NCBI GenBank assembly: GCA_017849555.1
Contig: JAFIGU010000001.1
Location: 1-49,153 of the forward strand
DNA length: 49,153 nucleotides
Origin: Sphingomonas sp.
GTDB taxonomy: Bacteria > Pseudomonadota > Alphaproteobacteria > Sphingomonadales > Sphingomonadaceae
Direction of reading: 5' to 3'
How positions within the stretch are numbered: the first letter of the stretch is position 1; each line of letters starts with the position of its first letter. Of this stretch, positions 37,376-45,021 are shown in pieces. Both the position numbers and the translations under genes were made by a program. The notes below the pieces were generated by a model. That model saw nothing but the letters and a program-made list of their open reading frames with translations, had not been told where the DNA came from and searched no databases.

Positions 37376-38092
37376 CTAATCGTGCGTCCGCGCCTGCCAG
37401 GTCGCATGGGTAATGCCATGCACCTCCGACAGATGTTCGACGATCGCGTCGAGCTCACGCGACGGAACATTGGTGCTGACGAGGGTCGCGACGATCTCGA
37501 CGCGCTCCTCGCCGCGCTCCACCACGTCGAGCTCGGCCACCGGCAAAGATTGGGCTTCGAGATGATCGGTCAAGAGGTCGCCGAGCGGCCCGGCCTGATC
37601 GGTCGCGCCGGTGATCGTCACCGAATAGGTCGCTTCGAGGCTGCGGCCTTCGAGCGGGATGCGGTTGATCGCGTCGACCACCGGACGGAGCAAGGTATTG
37701 GCGACGATCACCAGCCCGGCAAGCAAGGTGGCCTCGGCCAGCATATCGCTCCCCGCGATCGCGCCGACCGCCGCCGAGCACCACAGGGTCGCCGCGGTGT
37801 TGAGCCCGCGGACGTTCATCCCCTCCTTCATGATCACGCCGGCGCCGAGGAAGCCGATCCCCGACACGACATAAGCGATCACCCGGATCGACTCGACGTC
37901 GCCGCCGAGCCGCTGCCCGAGATCGGTGAACGCCGCCGCGCCAATCGCCACCAAGGCGTTGGTGCGCAGCCCCGCGGTGCGCTGGCGATATTGCCGCTCC
38001 GCCCCGATCAGCGTGCCGAGCACGAACGCCGCGACATAGCTGACGATCGTGTCGAGGAACGGCATCAGGTGGAAGGTGGTGAGGAAGCGCAT
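37376..38092 (-). CDS. MgtC/SapB family membrane protein
   Basis: A 238-residue membrane protein. The N-terminal half has four or five helices with the family signature LGTLIGAERQYRQRTAGLRT and GFLGAGVIMKEGMNVRGLNT; the C-terminal half (about 145-238) is a soluble ACT-like domain, as in MgtC proteins that have the extra tail. MgtC proteins in pathogens support growth in low Mg2+ and inhibit the F1Fo ATPase; here the role is unknown. It starts 9 bp after the dipeptidyl peptidase stop and probably shares that transcript. Confidence 0.88.
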   Translation of the reverse strand: MRFLTTFHLMPFLDTIVSYVAAFVLGTLIGAERQYRQRTAGLRTNALVAIGAAAFTDLGQRLGGDVESIRVIAYVVSGIGFLGAGVIMKEGMNVRGLNTAATLWCSAAVGAIAGSDMLAEATLLAGLVIVANTLLRPVVDAINRIPLEGRSLEATYSVTITGATDQAGPLGDLLTDHLEAQSLPVAELDVVERGEERVEIVATLVSTNVPSRELDAIVEHLSEVHGITHATWQARTHD

Positions 38093-38101
38093 CGCCCGTG
38101 C

Positions 38102-40324
38102 TTACTTCGCCGGGATGTTCTTTACGTGACGGTCGAGGAAATCGAGCATCGTCGTCCAGGGATGCACGTCGCGCACCGCGCCGTGGGTCTTGCCGGGATA
38201 GAGCATCATTTCGAACTTGATGTCCGCCGCCTGCAACCGCGCGGCGATCGACGTGGTGTTGTCGAGGAAGACATTGTCGTCGGCCATGCCGTGCATGAGG
38301 AGCAACGGATCGCGAATCCTGGTCGCATCGGGGAGCGCGCTCGACGCGGTATAGGCCGCGGCATCGCGGGTCGGATCGCCCATATAGCGCTCGGTATAAT
38401 GGGTATCGTAGAGCGACCAGTCGGTGACCGGCGCGCCCGAGACGCCCGCGGCATAGACGCCGGGGTTCTTCTCCAGCATCTTGAGCGTCATATAGCCGCC
38501 GTAGGACCAGCCATAGGTGGCGATTTTCGTGCCGTCGACGAACGGCAGCGACTTGAGATAGCGCGCGCCGGCGAGTTGATCCTCGACCTCGACGCTGCCC
38601 ATCGCATGCCAGATCGCATCCTCGAACGCCTTGCCGCGATTGGCCGAGCCGCGATTGTCGATCTGGAAGAAGATCCACCCCTGCTGCACCAGATATTGCA
38701 CCAGCGGATTGCTCCAGCCGCGGGTCACCTGCTGGCTGTGCGGGCCGCCGTAATGCTGGAAGAAGACGGGATATTTCTTGCCCGGTTCGAGCGGCGGGGT
38801 GATCATCTCCCACTGCAGCACCGTGCCGTCCGCGGCCTTCACCGTGCCGAATTCGGTCGGGCGGTGCGCGGCGCGATACGGGGCATAGGGATGCGCGCCG
38901 GTCACCGCATTTTCGTTGATCCACGACAGGCGCTTGCCCTCGGCATCGGCGAGATAGGTCTGCGGCGGCTGATCGGGGTTCGATCGCGTGATGATGAAGC
39001 GCGACGCGCGCGTATCGGCGCTCGCGCTGTTCCACCAGCCCGCCTCGGTCAGCCGCGTGATCACATGCGTCTTGGGATCGAGCGCGTAGAGATGCTGTTC
39101 GAGCACCCCGTCGCGATTGCCGGTGAAGAAGATCCGGCCCGAGGCGTCATCGACCCCGATCAGCCCGGTCACCACCCAGTCGCCCCTGGTCAGCTGGGTC
39201 CATTTGCCAGCTTTCCAGCGATAGAGATGCCCGAAGCCGTCGCGTTCGGAGCGCCAGATCAGGCCGCCGTCGGGCATCACGCGATAGGCGTTGGAGAGGT
39301 TGATCCAGCTCTTCGCCCCGGCCTTTTCGGTGAACATCACCGTCGCTTTGCCGGTGGCGGCATCGACGCGCAGCATGTCGAGCGTGCGCTGGTCGCGGCT
39401 CTCGCGCTGGACGAGCAACGCCGAACCGTCCGGCAGCCAATCGACGCGCGCGAGGTAGAAGTCGCTGTCGGTGCCGAGATCGGCCTTCACCCGGCCCGAA
39501 CCGTCGGCGCGGATCACCCACAATTCGACCAAGGCATTGGGGGTGCCCGCGGCCGGATAGCGCTGCTGGTAGATATTGGTGCCCGACGCGCCGATCGCCG
39601 CGCGGGTGAAGATCTTGACCGGCGCCTCGTCGAACCGCTCGACCGCGATCCGGCTCTCGTCGGGCGACCACCAGTAACCGGTGCGGCGATCCATTTCCTC
39701 CTGCGCGACGAACTCCGCCTCGCCGAAATGGATCGTACCCCTTCCCTCCTTGGTCAGCGCTTGCGCCGCGCCCTCGCCCGCGAGCGGCTGGACCCACAGA
39801 TTCTGGTCGCGCACGAAGCTGACGAAACCGCCGCGCGGCGAGATCGCCGGGTTGAGCGCGCCCTTGGTCCCCGCGATCCGCCGCGCATCGCCGTCGAGCC
39901 CGGCGAGGAACAATTCGCCGTCGATCGGCACGAGCAACGAGCGGCCGTCGGGCGCCCAGTCGTAATCGAGGATGCCGGTCTTGCCGGTCTTGGTGCGATC
40001 GCGCTCGCGCTGCATCTTCTCCGCCTCGGAAAGCGCCGCGCCGCTGCCGACCTTGCGCGAATCCACCAGCATCCGCTCGGCGCCGGTGCGCGTGTCGGTG
40101 GCCCACAGATCGTAGCGGGCGCGCTCGTCGGCACGGTTGCGCACCGAGGTCAGCAACGTGCCGTCGGGCGAGAGGCGCAACGATTGCGGCTGCGGGCCGG
40201 CGAGATCGGGGCTGGCGAAGATACGCTCGAGCGTCAGCCGCTGCGGCTGGGGCACGGGATCAGCCACGGCGGGCACCGGCGCCAGCAAGATCAAAGGGGC
40301 AAGTGCAGGCAACCATGCGCGCAT
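38102..40324 (-). CDS. S9 family dipeptidyl peptidase IV-like protease
   Basis: A 740-residue exported serine peptidase. Signal peptide 1-21 (MRAWLPALAPLILLAPVPAVA) is cut near AVAD. A beta-propeller domain with DPP IV N-terminal repeats fills about 40-480; the C-terminal alpha/beta hydrolase domain has the nucleophile in GWSYGGYM, Asp in LLMHGMADDNVFLDN and His in YPGKTHGAV. The AEFVAQEEMDRRTGYWWSPD segment carries the Glu pair that binds the substrate N-terminus, so removal of X-Pro or X-Ala dipeptides is likely. ATG at 40324 has GGAGA upstream; the further 17 codons are unlikely. Cleaves peptides in the periplasm. Confidence 0.94.
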   Translation of the reverse strand: MRAWLPALAPLILLAPVPAVADPVPQPQRLTLERIFASPDLAGPQPQSLRLSPDGTLLTSVRNRADERARYDLWATDTRTGAERMLVDSRKVGSGAALSEAEKMQRERDRTKTGKTGILDYDWAPDGRSLLVPIDGELFLAGLDGDARRIAGTKGALNPAISPRGGFVSFVRDQNLWVQPLAGEGAAQALTKEGRGTIHFGEAEFVAQEEMDRRTGYWWSPDESRIAVERFDEAPVKIFTRAAIGASGTNIYQQRYPAAGTPNALVELWVIRADGSGRVKADLGTDSDFYLARVDWLPDGSALLVQRESRDQRTLDMLRVDAATGKATVMFTEKAGAKSWINLSNAYRVMPDGGLIWRSERDGFGHLYRWKAGKWTQLTRGDWVVTGLIGVDDASGRIFFTGNRDGVLEQHLYALDPKTHVITRLTEAGWWNSASADTRASRFIITRSNPDQPPQTYLADAEGKRLSWINENAVTGAHPYAPYRAAHRPTEFGTVKAADGTVLQWEMITPPLEPGKKYPVFFQHYGGPHSQQVTRGWSNPLVQYLVQQGWIFFQIDNRGSANRGKAFEDAIWHAMGSVEVEDQLAGARYLKSLPFVDGTKIATYGWSYGGYMTLKMLEKNPGVYAAGVSGAPVTDWSLYDTHYTERYMGDPTRDAAAYTASSALPDATRIRDPLLLMHGMADDNVFLDNTTSIAARLQAADIKFEMMLYPGKTHGAVRDVHPWTTMLDFLDRHVKNIPAK

Positions 40325-40382
40325 ATCTTTCTCCGTCAGGCGCAAGGGCAAAGCGCGGTGCGACGGAAAAGACAAGGCCCCC

Positions 40383-40464
40383 CGTCACGCCGGCTTGACC
40401 CGGCCTCCAGAGCGAAGGGCGGCACCGCTTGAGACTCTGGAGGCCGGGTCAAGCCGGCATGACG
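40383..40464. repeat. Inverted repeat with 30-bp arms
   Basis: Arms at 40383-40412 and 40435-40464 agree at 29 of 30 positions. The arm sequence (CGGCTTGACCCGGCCTCCAG) differs from the other families here. Lies between the rplS terminator and the peptidase gene. Confidence 0.85.
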
Positions 40465-40482
40465 ACAAGAGGAAAGCCAACG

Positions 40483-40517
40483 AAAAGAGGCGCCGGCAGT
40501 CTCCCCGCCGGCGCCTC
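40483..40517 (-). terminator. Terminator of the ffh-rplS operon
   Basis: On the minus strand an 11-bp perfect stem GAGGCGCCGGC/GCCGGCGCCTC with a 9-nt loop is followed by TTTT, 27 bp past the rplS stop. Confidence 0.9.
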
Positions 40518-40543
40518 CGATGCTTTTCAGCTCGTAGCGGCGA

Positions 40544-40930
40544 TTATTCGGCCGCTTCCGCCGTCGGACGGTTGTCGCGACGCTCGGCGATACGCGCCGA
40601 CTTGCCGGTGCGGCCACGCAGATAATAGAGCTTGGCACGACGCACCGCGCCCTTGCGCACCACGTCGATCGAATCGATGTTCGGCGAATAGAGCGGGAAC
40701 ACGCGCTCGACGCCCTCGCCGAACGAAATCTTGCGCACGGTGAAGCTCGAGCCCATGCCCTTGTTCGAACGCGCGATGCACACGCCTTCGTAATTCTGGA
40801 CGCGGGTACGCTCGCCCTCGACCACCTTCACGCCGACCTTCAGCGTATCGCCGGGGCGGAAATCGGGGATCGCGCGGCGCGCGGTCAGCTTTTCGATCTG
40901 CTCGGCTTCGAGCTGCTGGATCAGGTTCAT
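40544..40930 (-). CDS. rplS: Ribosomal protein bL19
   Basis: A 128-residue large-subunit protein located at the 30S-50S interface. [15 protein letters not shown] start, [32 protein letters not shown] and the [19 protein letters not shown] block are typical, with a short acidic tail after it. ATG at 40930 has AGAGG about 8 nt upstream. Last gene of the operon, 11 bp after trmD. Confidence 0.98.
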   Translation of the reverse strand: MNLIQQLEAEQIEKLTARRAIPDFRPGDTLKVGVKVVEGERTRVQNYEGVCIARSNKGMGSSFTVRKISFGEGVERVFPLYSPNIDSIDVVRKGAVRRAKLYYLRGRTGKSARIAERRDNRPTAEAAE

Positions 40931-40941
40931 CTCAGACCTCT

Positions 40942-41661
40942 TCAATCCTCGCCGCGCGCCAGAGGGCGACCGACCCGAGCACCGGAATGGCGCTCCCACA
41001 GGTCCGGCCGCCTTAGCCGTGTATCATCCTCCGCCCGTTGTTTCCGCCAGGCGGCGATCTTCGCATGATCCCCCGATCGCAGCACTTCGGGGATCGTGCG
41101 CCCTTCCCATTCATAAGGTCGGGTATAATGCGGATATTCGAGGAGGCCGCTTTCGAAGCTTTCCTCGTCCCCGCTGGAAGCCGCGCCCATTACGCCGGGA
41201 AGCAGCCGAACGCAAGCGTCGAGCAGCACCAGCGCGCCCATCTCGCCCCCCGACAGCACATAATCGCCGATCGCGACCTCCTCGATCGCGCGCGCCTCGA
41301 ACAACCGCTCGTCAAACCCCTCGAACCGGCCGCACAGAATGACCGCGCCGGGGCCCGCCGCAAGCGAGCGGACGCGCGCCTGGGTGAGCGGCGCGCCACG
41401 CGGGGTCATCGCCAGTACCGGGCGATCGTCGGCGACATGATCGATCGCGCGCGCCACGACATCGGCGCGCAACACCATCCCCGCGCCCCCGCCGGCCGGA
41501 GTATCGTCGACCGAGCGATGCTTGTCGGTCGCGAAATCGCGGATGTTGACCGCATCGAGCGACCACCGCCCCTCGCCCAGCGCGCGCCCGGCGAGCGACA
41601 GGCCGAGCGGGCCGGGGAACATCTCCGGATAGAGCGTCAGGACGGTTGCGGCGAAGGTCAT
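40942..41661 (-). CDS. trmD: TrmD, tRNA (guanine-37 N1)-methyltransferase
   Basis: A 239-residue SPOUT enzyme that makes m1G37 in tRNAs reading CNN and some GGN/UGG-type codons and prevents +1 frameshifting; usually essential. [14 protein letters not shown] start, [27 protein letters not shown] and [18 protein letters not shown] (knot, SAM site) are present. Its ATG overlaps the vapC stop (ATGA) and no strong Shine-Dalgarno precedes it (only a weak GGAC), so its translation probably depends on ribosomes finishing vapC. This coupling to a toxin gene is unusual. Confidence 0.97.
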   Translation of the reverse strand: MTFAATVLTLYPEMFPGPLGLSLAGRALGEGRWSLDAVNIRDFATDKHRSVDDTPAGGGAGMVLRADVVARAIDHVADDRPVLAMTPRGAPLTQARVRSLAAGPGAVILCGRFEGFDERLFEARAIEEVAIGDYVLSGGEMGALVLLDACVRLLPGVMGAASSGDEESFESGLLEYPHYTRPYEWEGRTIPEVLRSGDHAKIAAWRKQRAEDDTRLRRPDLWERHSGARVGRPLARGED

Positions 41662-42041
41662 CGGGTCCAGTTCTCGACGCGCAGGCCGGGGATATCGGCG
41701 AAATCGCGCTCGTTGTTCGTTACCAGGGTCAGATCGAGCGAAATCGCGTGCGCTGCGATCAGCCGATCAAGGTTACCGCGACGGAAAGGCAAGGACGCAT
41801 AGGTTCGCGCAGCGGATTGATCGAACGGGACGGGCGGGATGATCGTAAACAGCGCGTCGGCAACCGAAAGCATATCGCGCCGATCCGCTCCGATCATCAC
41901 CTCCGCCTGGACGATCGTGGACGTAACCAAGGTACCGCGAACCGCGGCTTCGATCCTCCGACGAACGATCTCCCCGCCCCGTCCTTCCAGCAAGTAGATG
42001 CAGATATTGGTGTCGAGCAGGAAGCGCGGATTAATCGGCAT
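41658..42041 (-). CDS. vapC: VapC-type PIN-domain toxin
   Basis: A 127-residue PIN-domain ribonuclease. Acidic metal-binding residues are visible at Asp10 ([11 protein letters not shown]), Glu47 (VQAEVMIG) and Asp92 ([11 protein letters not shown]), followed by [10 protein letters not shown] and the closing IPGLRVENW. VapC toxins cut tRNA (often initiator tRNA) or the 23S rRNA sarcin-ricin loop when freed from VapB. It starts 11 bp inside the end of vapB and its stop overlaps the trmD start. Position within a translation operon is odd (see findings). All catalytic residues are present, so it looks active. Confidence 0.93.
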   Translation of the reverse strand: MPINPRFLLDTNICIYLLEGRGGEIVRRRIEAAVRGTLVTSTIVQAEVMIGADRRDMLSVADALFTIIPPVPFDQSAARTYASLPFRRGNLDRLIAAHAISLDLTLVTNNERDFADIPGLRVENWTR

Positions 42042-42285
42042 CCGGGAACGAACTCCAATCGCGCTCGGATTCGTCGAACGGCATCCGTTCTATCCCCGGA
42101 CACGCCCCCCAAATGCCGGTCAAATCGATCTTTTCCGACTCGCTCGGCACGGGCTCGAATTCGAATTTGCCGCGCTCTTCGCGCACCAGCATCTCGGTGC
42201 CCTCGGTGATGCCAAGTGCTTTCGGTAAGCGCAGTGCCACCGAATTGCCCGACTTGAACACCTTGGCGCGATATTCCTTCGCCAC
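42031..42285 (-). CDS. vapB: VapB-type AbrB-fold antitoxin
   Basis: An 84-residue antitoxin. The N-terminal swapped-hairpin AbrB/SpoVT domain reads KVFKSGNSVALRLPKALGI and binds DNA; the C-terminal 35 residues (acidic, ending [15 protein letters not shown]) wrap and block VapC. Start is a GTG at 42285 with a strong GGAGG 5 nt upstream. A palindromic candidate operator lies 10-31 bp upstream, consistent with autoregulation. Overlaps vapC. Confidence 0.93.
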   Translation of the reverse strand: MAKEYRAKVFKSGNSVALRLPKALGITEGTEMLVREERGKFEFEPVPSESEKIDLTGIWGACPGIERMPFDESERDWSSFPDAD

Positions 42286-42295
42286 GATCGCCTCC

Positions 42296-42316
42296 GTATA
42301 TACGCAATGTATATAC
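42296..42316. promoter_or_regulatory. Candidate VapBC operator: GTATATAC-N5-GTATATAC
   Basis: Two identical 8-bp half-sites (42296-42303 and 42309-42316), each itself a palindrome, 13 bp centre to centre. They fill the 30-bp gap between rimM and vapB; the last base is the first base of the rimM stop codon as read on the plus strand. The AT-rich halves could also hold an internal promoter. Confidence 0.7.
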
Positions 42317-42801
42317 TATTCGACGAACGCGCTGTCCACCGTCAGCCGGCCGTCGCCCCATTCGGGCACGGCGTCGGCGCGCATCGGCACCATGAAGCGC
42401 TTGCCATTGTCGCGCTCGATCTCGATCACGTCGCCGGCGCCGAAATTCTCCACCGCCACGACGCGCCCGAGCGCCTCGCCCTCGGTCGAGACCGCGGCAA
42501 GGCCGATCAGGTCGCAATGATAATATTCGCCCTCGCCGAGCGCAGGCAGCGCCGAGCGCGGCACGGAAAGCTCCGTCCCGCGCAGCGCCTCGGCGCGATT
42601 GCGGTCGCCCACCTCGGCGAAGCGCGCGATCGCACCGTTCGGCCCGTCACGCAGCGCCTTGAGCGTCAGCGCGCCGCGATTGAACGACCGGTGGACGCCG
42701 AGATCGTCGGCGAACACCTTGAGCCGCACCTCCCCCGTCACACCGTGCGCGCCGATGATCACGGCGAGCACGACGTCGGGATCGGCGGATGTCGCGTTCA
42801 T
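42316..42801 (-). CDS. rimM: RimM, 30S maturation factor
   Basis: A 161-residue factor that helps assemble the head of the 30S subunit by binding S19 near 16S helices 31 and 33b. N-terminal beta-barrel with VVLAVIIGAHGVTGEVRLKV; C-terminal PRC-barrel with YYHCDLIGLAAVSTEGEALG and FGAGDVIEI. It follows rpsP by 11 bp. Normally trmD follows directly; here vapBC intervenes. Confidence 0.96.
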   Translation of the reverse strand: MNATSADPDVVLAVIIGAHGVTGEVRLKVFADDLGVHRSFNRGALTLKALRDGPNGAIARFAEVGDRNRAEALRGTELSVPRSALPALGEGEYYHCDLIGLAAVSTEGEALGRVVAVENFGAGDVIEIERDNGKRFMVPMRADAVPEWGDGRLTVDSAFVE

Positions 42802-42812
42802 CCGCGCCGAAC

Positions 42813-43271
42813 TTACTGCTCGGACGTCGCCTCGGCGACCTGCTCGGCCTCGGCAGTCGGCTCTTCGGTCGCCGCTTCGACTTCAGCCGCAACGACTTCC
42901 ACCGCCTCGGCTTCGTTCGCCGCTTCCTCAGCCGCCTTCAGCTTCTCGGCCCGCTCCTCGGCACGCTCCTTGGCCTTCTCGCCCGGCTCGGCCTTCTTCG
43001 GGTTGTTGCGCGCGGCGCGCTCACGCACGCCGGCAGCGTCGAGGAAACGCGCGACGCGATCGGTCGGCTGCGCGCCAACGCCCAGCCAATGCTTGGCGCG
43101 ATCGGTGTCGAGCACGACGCGCTTCTCGTCGTCCTTCTTGAGCAGCGGGTTGTAGTTGCCGATCTTCTCGATGAACTTGCCGTCGCGAGGGCTACGCGCA
43201 TCGGCAACGACGATGCGGTAGTAAGGACGCTTCTTCGAGCCGCCACGCGACAGGCGAATGCTGAGTGCCAT
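42813..43271 (-). CDS. rpsP: Ribosomal protein bS16 with a long charged tail
   Basis: A 152-residue small-subunit protein. The first 85 residues are the S16 core ([51 protein letters not shown]). The remaining 65 or so are Ala/Glu/Lys-rich, first basic-acidic mixed and then strongly acidic, likely a long helix followed by disordered tail. Such extensions are seen in alphaproteobacterial S16; function unknown. 37 bp of AT-rich DNA separates it from ffh. Confidence 0.97.
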   Translation of the reverse strand: MALSIRLSRGGSKKRPYYRIVVADARSPRDGKFIEKIGNYNPLLKKDDEKRVVLDTDRAKHWLGVGAQPTDRVARFLDAAGVRERAARNNPKKAEPGEKAKERAEERAEKLKAAEEAANEAEAVEVVAAEVEAATEEPTAEAEQVAEATSEQ

Positions 43272-43308
43272 TGGTAATACTTCCTTTCAACTATCTCTAA
43301 ATATTCAA

Positions 43309-44799
43309 TTACTTCTTGAATTTCTTCGAAAACCCGGGCGGAAGCCCGCCACCGGGCAGCCCCGGCAAACCGCCGCCGGCCTTGCCGAGCATGTCGCCCA
43401 GATCCTGCCCGCCGATCGCATTGCCCAGCCCGCCAAGGCCGCCCTTGCCGAGCATCGCCATCATCCCCTTGATCCCGCCCATCTTCTTGATGCGCTTCAT
43501 CGCGGTGGACATTTCCTGATGCATCTTGAGCAGCTTGTTGACGTCCTGCACGGTCGTCCCGCTGCCCTTGGCGATGCGGATCTTGCGCTTGGCGTTGATC
43601 AGCTCGGGCTTGGTGCGCTCCTTGGGCGTCATCGACGTGATCATCGCGTCCATGCGCAGCAGGATGCGTTCGTCGACCGCGCCATTGGCCATCGCCTGCT
43701 GCGCCTTCTTCATGCCGGGGATCATCCCGGCAAGCGCGCCGAGACCGCCCATCCGCCGCATCTGCGCGAGTTGGCCGCGCAGGTCGTTCATGTCGAAATG
43801 GCCCTTGGAGAGCCGCTCGGCCATCCGCTCGGCGTCTTCCTGCTGGATCGCCTCCGCCGCGCGCTCGACCAGCGACACCACGTCGCCCATGCCGAGGATG
43901 CGGCCGGCGACGCGCTCGGGGTGGAACGGCTCGATCGCGTCGAGCTTTTCCCCGGTGCCGGCGAATTTGATCGGCTTGCCGGTGACGGCGCGCATCGACA
44001 GCGCCGCGCCGCCGCGCGCATCGCCGTCCATCCGGGTCAGCACCACGCCGGTCAGCGGCACCTGCGCCGAGAAGCTCTGCGCGACATTGACCGCATCCTG
44101 ACCGGTCAGCGAGTCGACGACGAGCAGGATTTCCTGCGGGCGGGCAATGTCCGCCACCGCCTGCATCTCGTCCATCAGCGCCTGAGCGGCGTGGCGCCGG
44201 CCCGCGGTATCGAGCATCAGCACGTCGAAGCCCTGCAGCTTCGCCGCCTGCAGCGCGCGCCGCGCGATATCGACCGGCTGCTGGCCGGCGACGATCGGCA
44301 GCGTCTGCACCTCGATCTGGGTGCCGAGCGTCGCGAGCTGTTCCTGCGCGGCCGGGCGGTTGACGTCGAGCGACGCCATCAGCACCTTCTTGCGCTCCTT
44401 GCCCGCGAGCCGCTTGGCGATCTTCGCGGTCGTCGTGGTCTTGCCCGAGCCCTGCAGGCCGACCATCATCACCACCGCCGGCGGCGAGACGTTGAGGTTC
44501 AGCTCCGCTTCGAGCGGCGCGCCCGCACCCGGCGTCCCGCCGAGCATCTCGACCAGCGCATCGTGGACGATCTTGACGACCTGCTGCCCCGGGGTGACCG
44601 AGCGCAACACATTCTGGCCGACCGCTTTCTCGGTCGCCTCCTCGACGAACTGCCGCGCGACCGGCAGCGCCACATCGGCTTCGAGCAGCGCGATGCGCAC
44701 CTCGCGCATCGCCTGGCGCACGTCTGCCTCGGTCAGCGCGCCACGGCCGCGCAACCGGTCAAACACACCGCCAAGGCGATCACTGAGGCTGTCGAACAT
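43309..44799 (-). CDS. ffh: Ffh, signal recognition particle protein
   Basis: A 496-residue SRP GTPase that binds signal sequences of membrane proteins on ribosomes and, with SRP RNA and FtsY, delivers them to SecYEG. N-domain, then G-domain motifs GLQGSGKTTTTAKIA (G1), DTAGRRHA (G3) and TRMDGDARGGAAL; the C-terminal M-domain is Met-rich (GMIPGMKKAQQAMANG, MGGIKGMMAMLGKGG). The ATG at 44799 is preferred over the TTG just before it; AAGGAAG lies upstream. First gene of the operon ending in rplS. Confidence 0.98.
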   Translation of the reverse strand: MFDSLSDRLGGVFDRLRGRGALTEADVRQAMREVRIALLEADVALPVARQFVEEATEKAVGQNVLRSVTPGQQVVKIVHDALVEMLGGTPGAGAPLEAELNLNVSPPAVVMMVGLQGSGKTTTTAKIAKRLAGKERKKVLMASLDVNRPAAQEQLATLGTQIEVQTLPIVAGQQPVDIARRALQAAKLQGFDVLMLDTAGRRHAAQALMDEMQAVADIARPQEILLVVDSLTGQDAVNVAQSFSAQVPLTGVVLTRMDGDARGGAALSMRAVTGKPIKFAGTGEKLDAIEPFHPERVAGRILGMGDVVSLVERAAEAIQQEDAERMAERLSKGHFDMNDLRGQLAQMRRMGGLGALAGMIPGMKKAQQAMANGAVDERILLRMDAMITSMTPKERTKPELINAKRKIRIAKGSGTTVQDVNKLLKMHQEMSTAMKRIKKMGGIKGMMAMLGKGGLGGLGNAIGGQDLGDMLGKAGGGLPGLPGGGLPPGFSKKFKK

Positions 44800-44829
44800 C
44801 AAACTTCCTTCTCATCCGGCCCCAAACGC

Positions 44830-44884
44830 AAAAGCGCCGGCGGGCGAAACCTCGCCGGCCAGCGTGCACCACATGGGCGCTTTT
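44830..44884 (-). promoter_or_regulatory. Structured leader of ffh, candidate transcription attenuator
   Basis: Read on the minus strand, GCCGGCG (44853-44859 region) pairs with CGCCGGC (44836-44842 region), followed by GCTTTTG, a terminator-like hairpin about 31 nt before the ffh ATG. The outer sequence AAAAGCGCC (read at 44884-44876) can instead pair with GGCGCTTTT (44838-44830), consuming part of the same stem. The two foldings exclude each other. A further 7-bp hairpin (GCTTGCC/GGCAAGC) lies at about 44930-44945. Confidence 0.45.
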
Positions 44885-45021
44885 CTTCAGCGTTCAACGT
44901 CGGAACGTGGGCGGGCCTTTAACGCAAGGCGCTTGCCGGGGCAAGCCGGTCTCGCTTAACGGCTTCTACACCTCGATCTGCGACAAATATCTGGACCGAC
45001 ATTCAGGGGGACCGCACGGCA

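Noticed and set aside
44803..45021. 4.5S (SRP) RNA gene upstream of ffh
   Set aside because: The region is structured but I do not see the conserved GGAA tetraloop with the asymmetric loop of SRP RNA.
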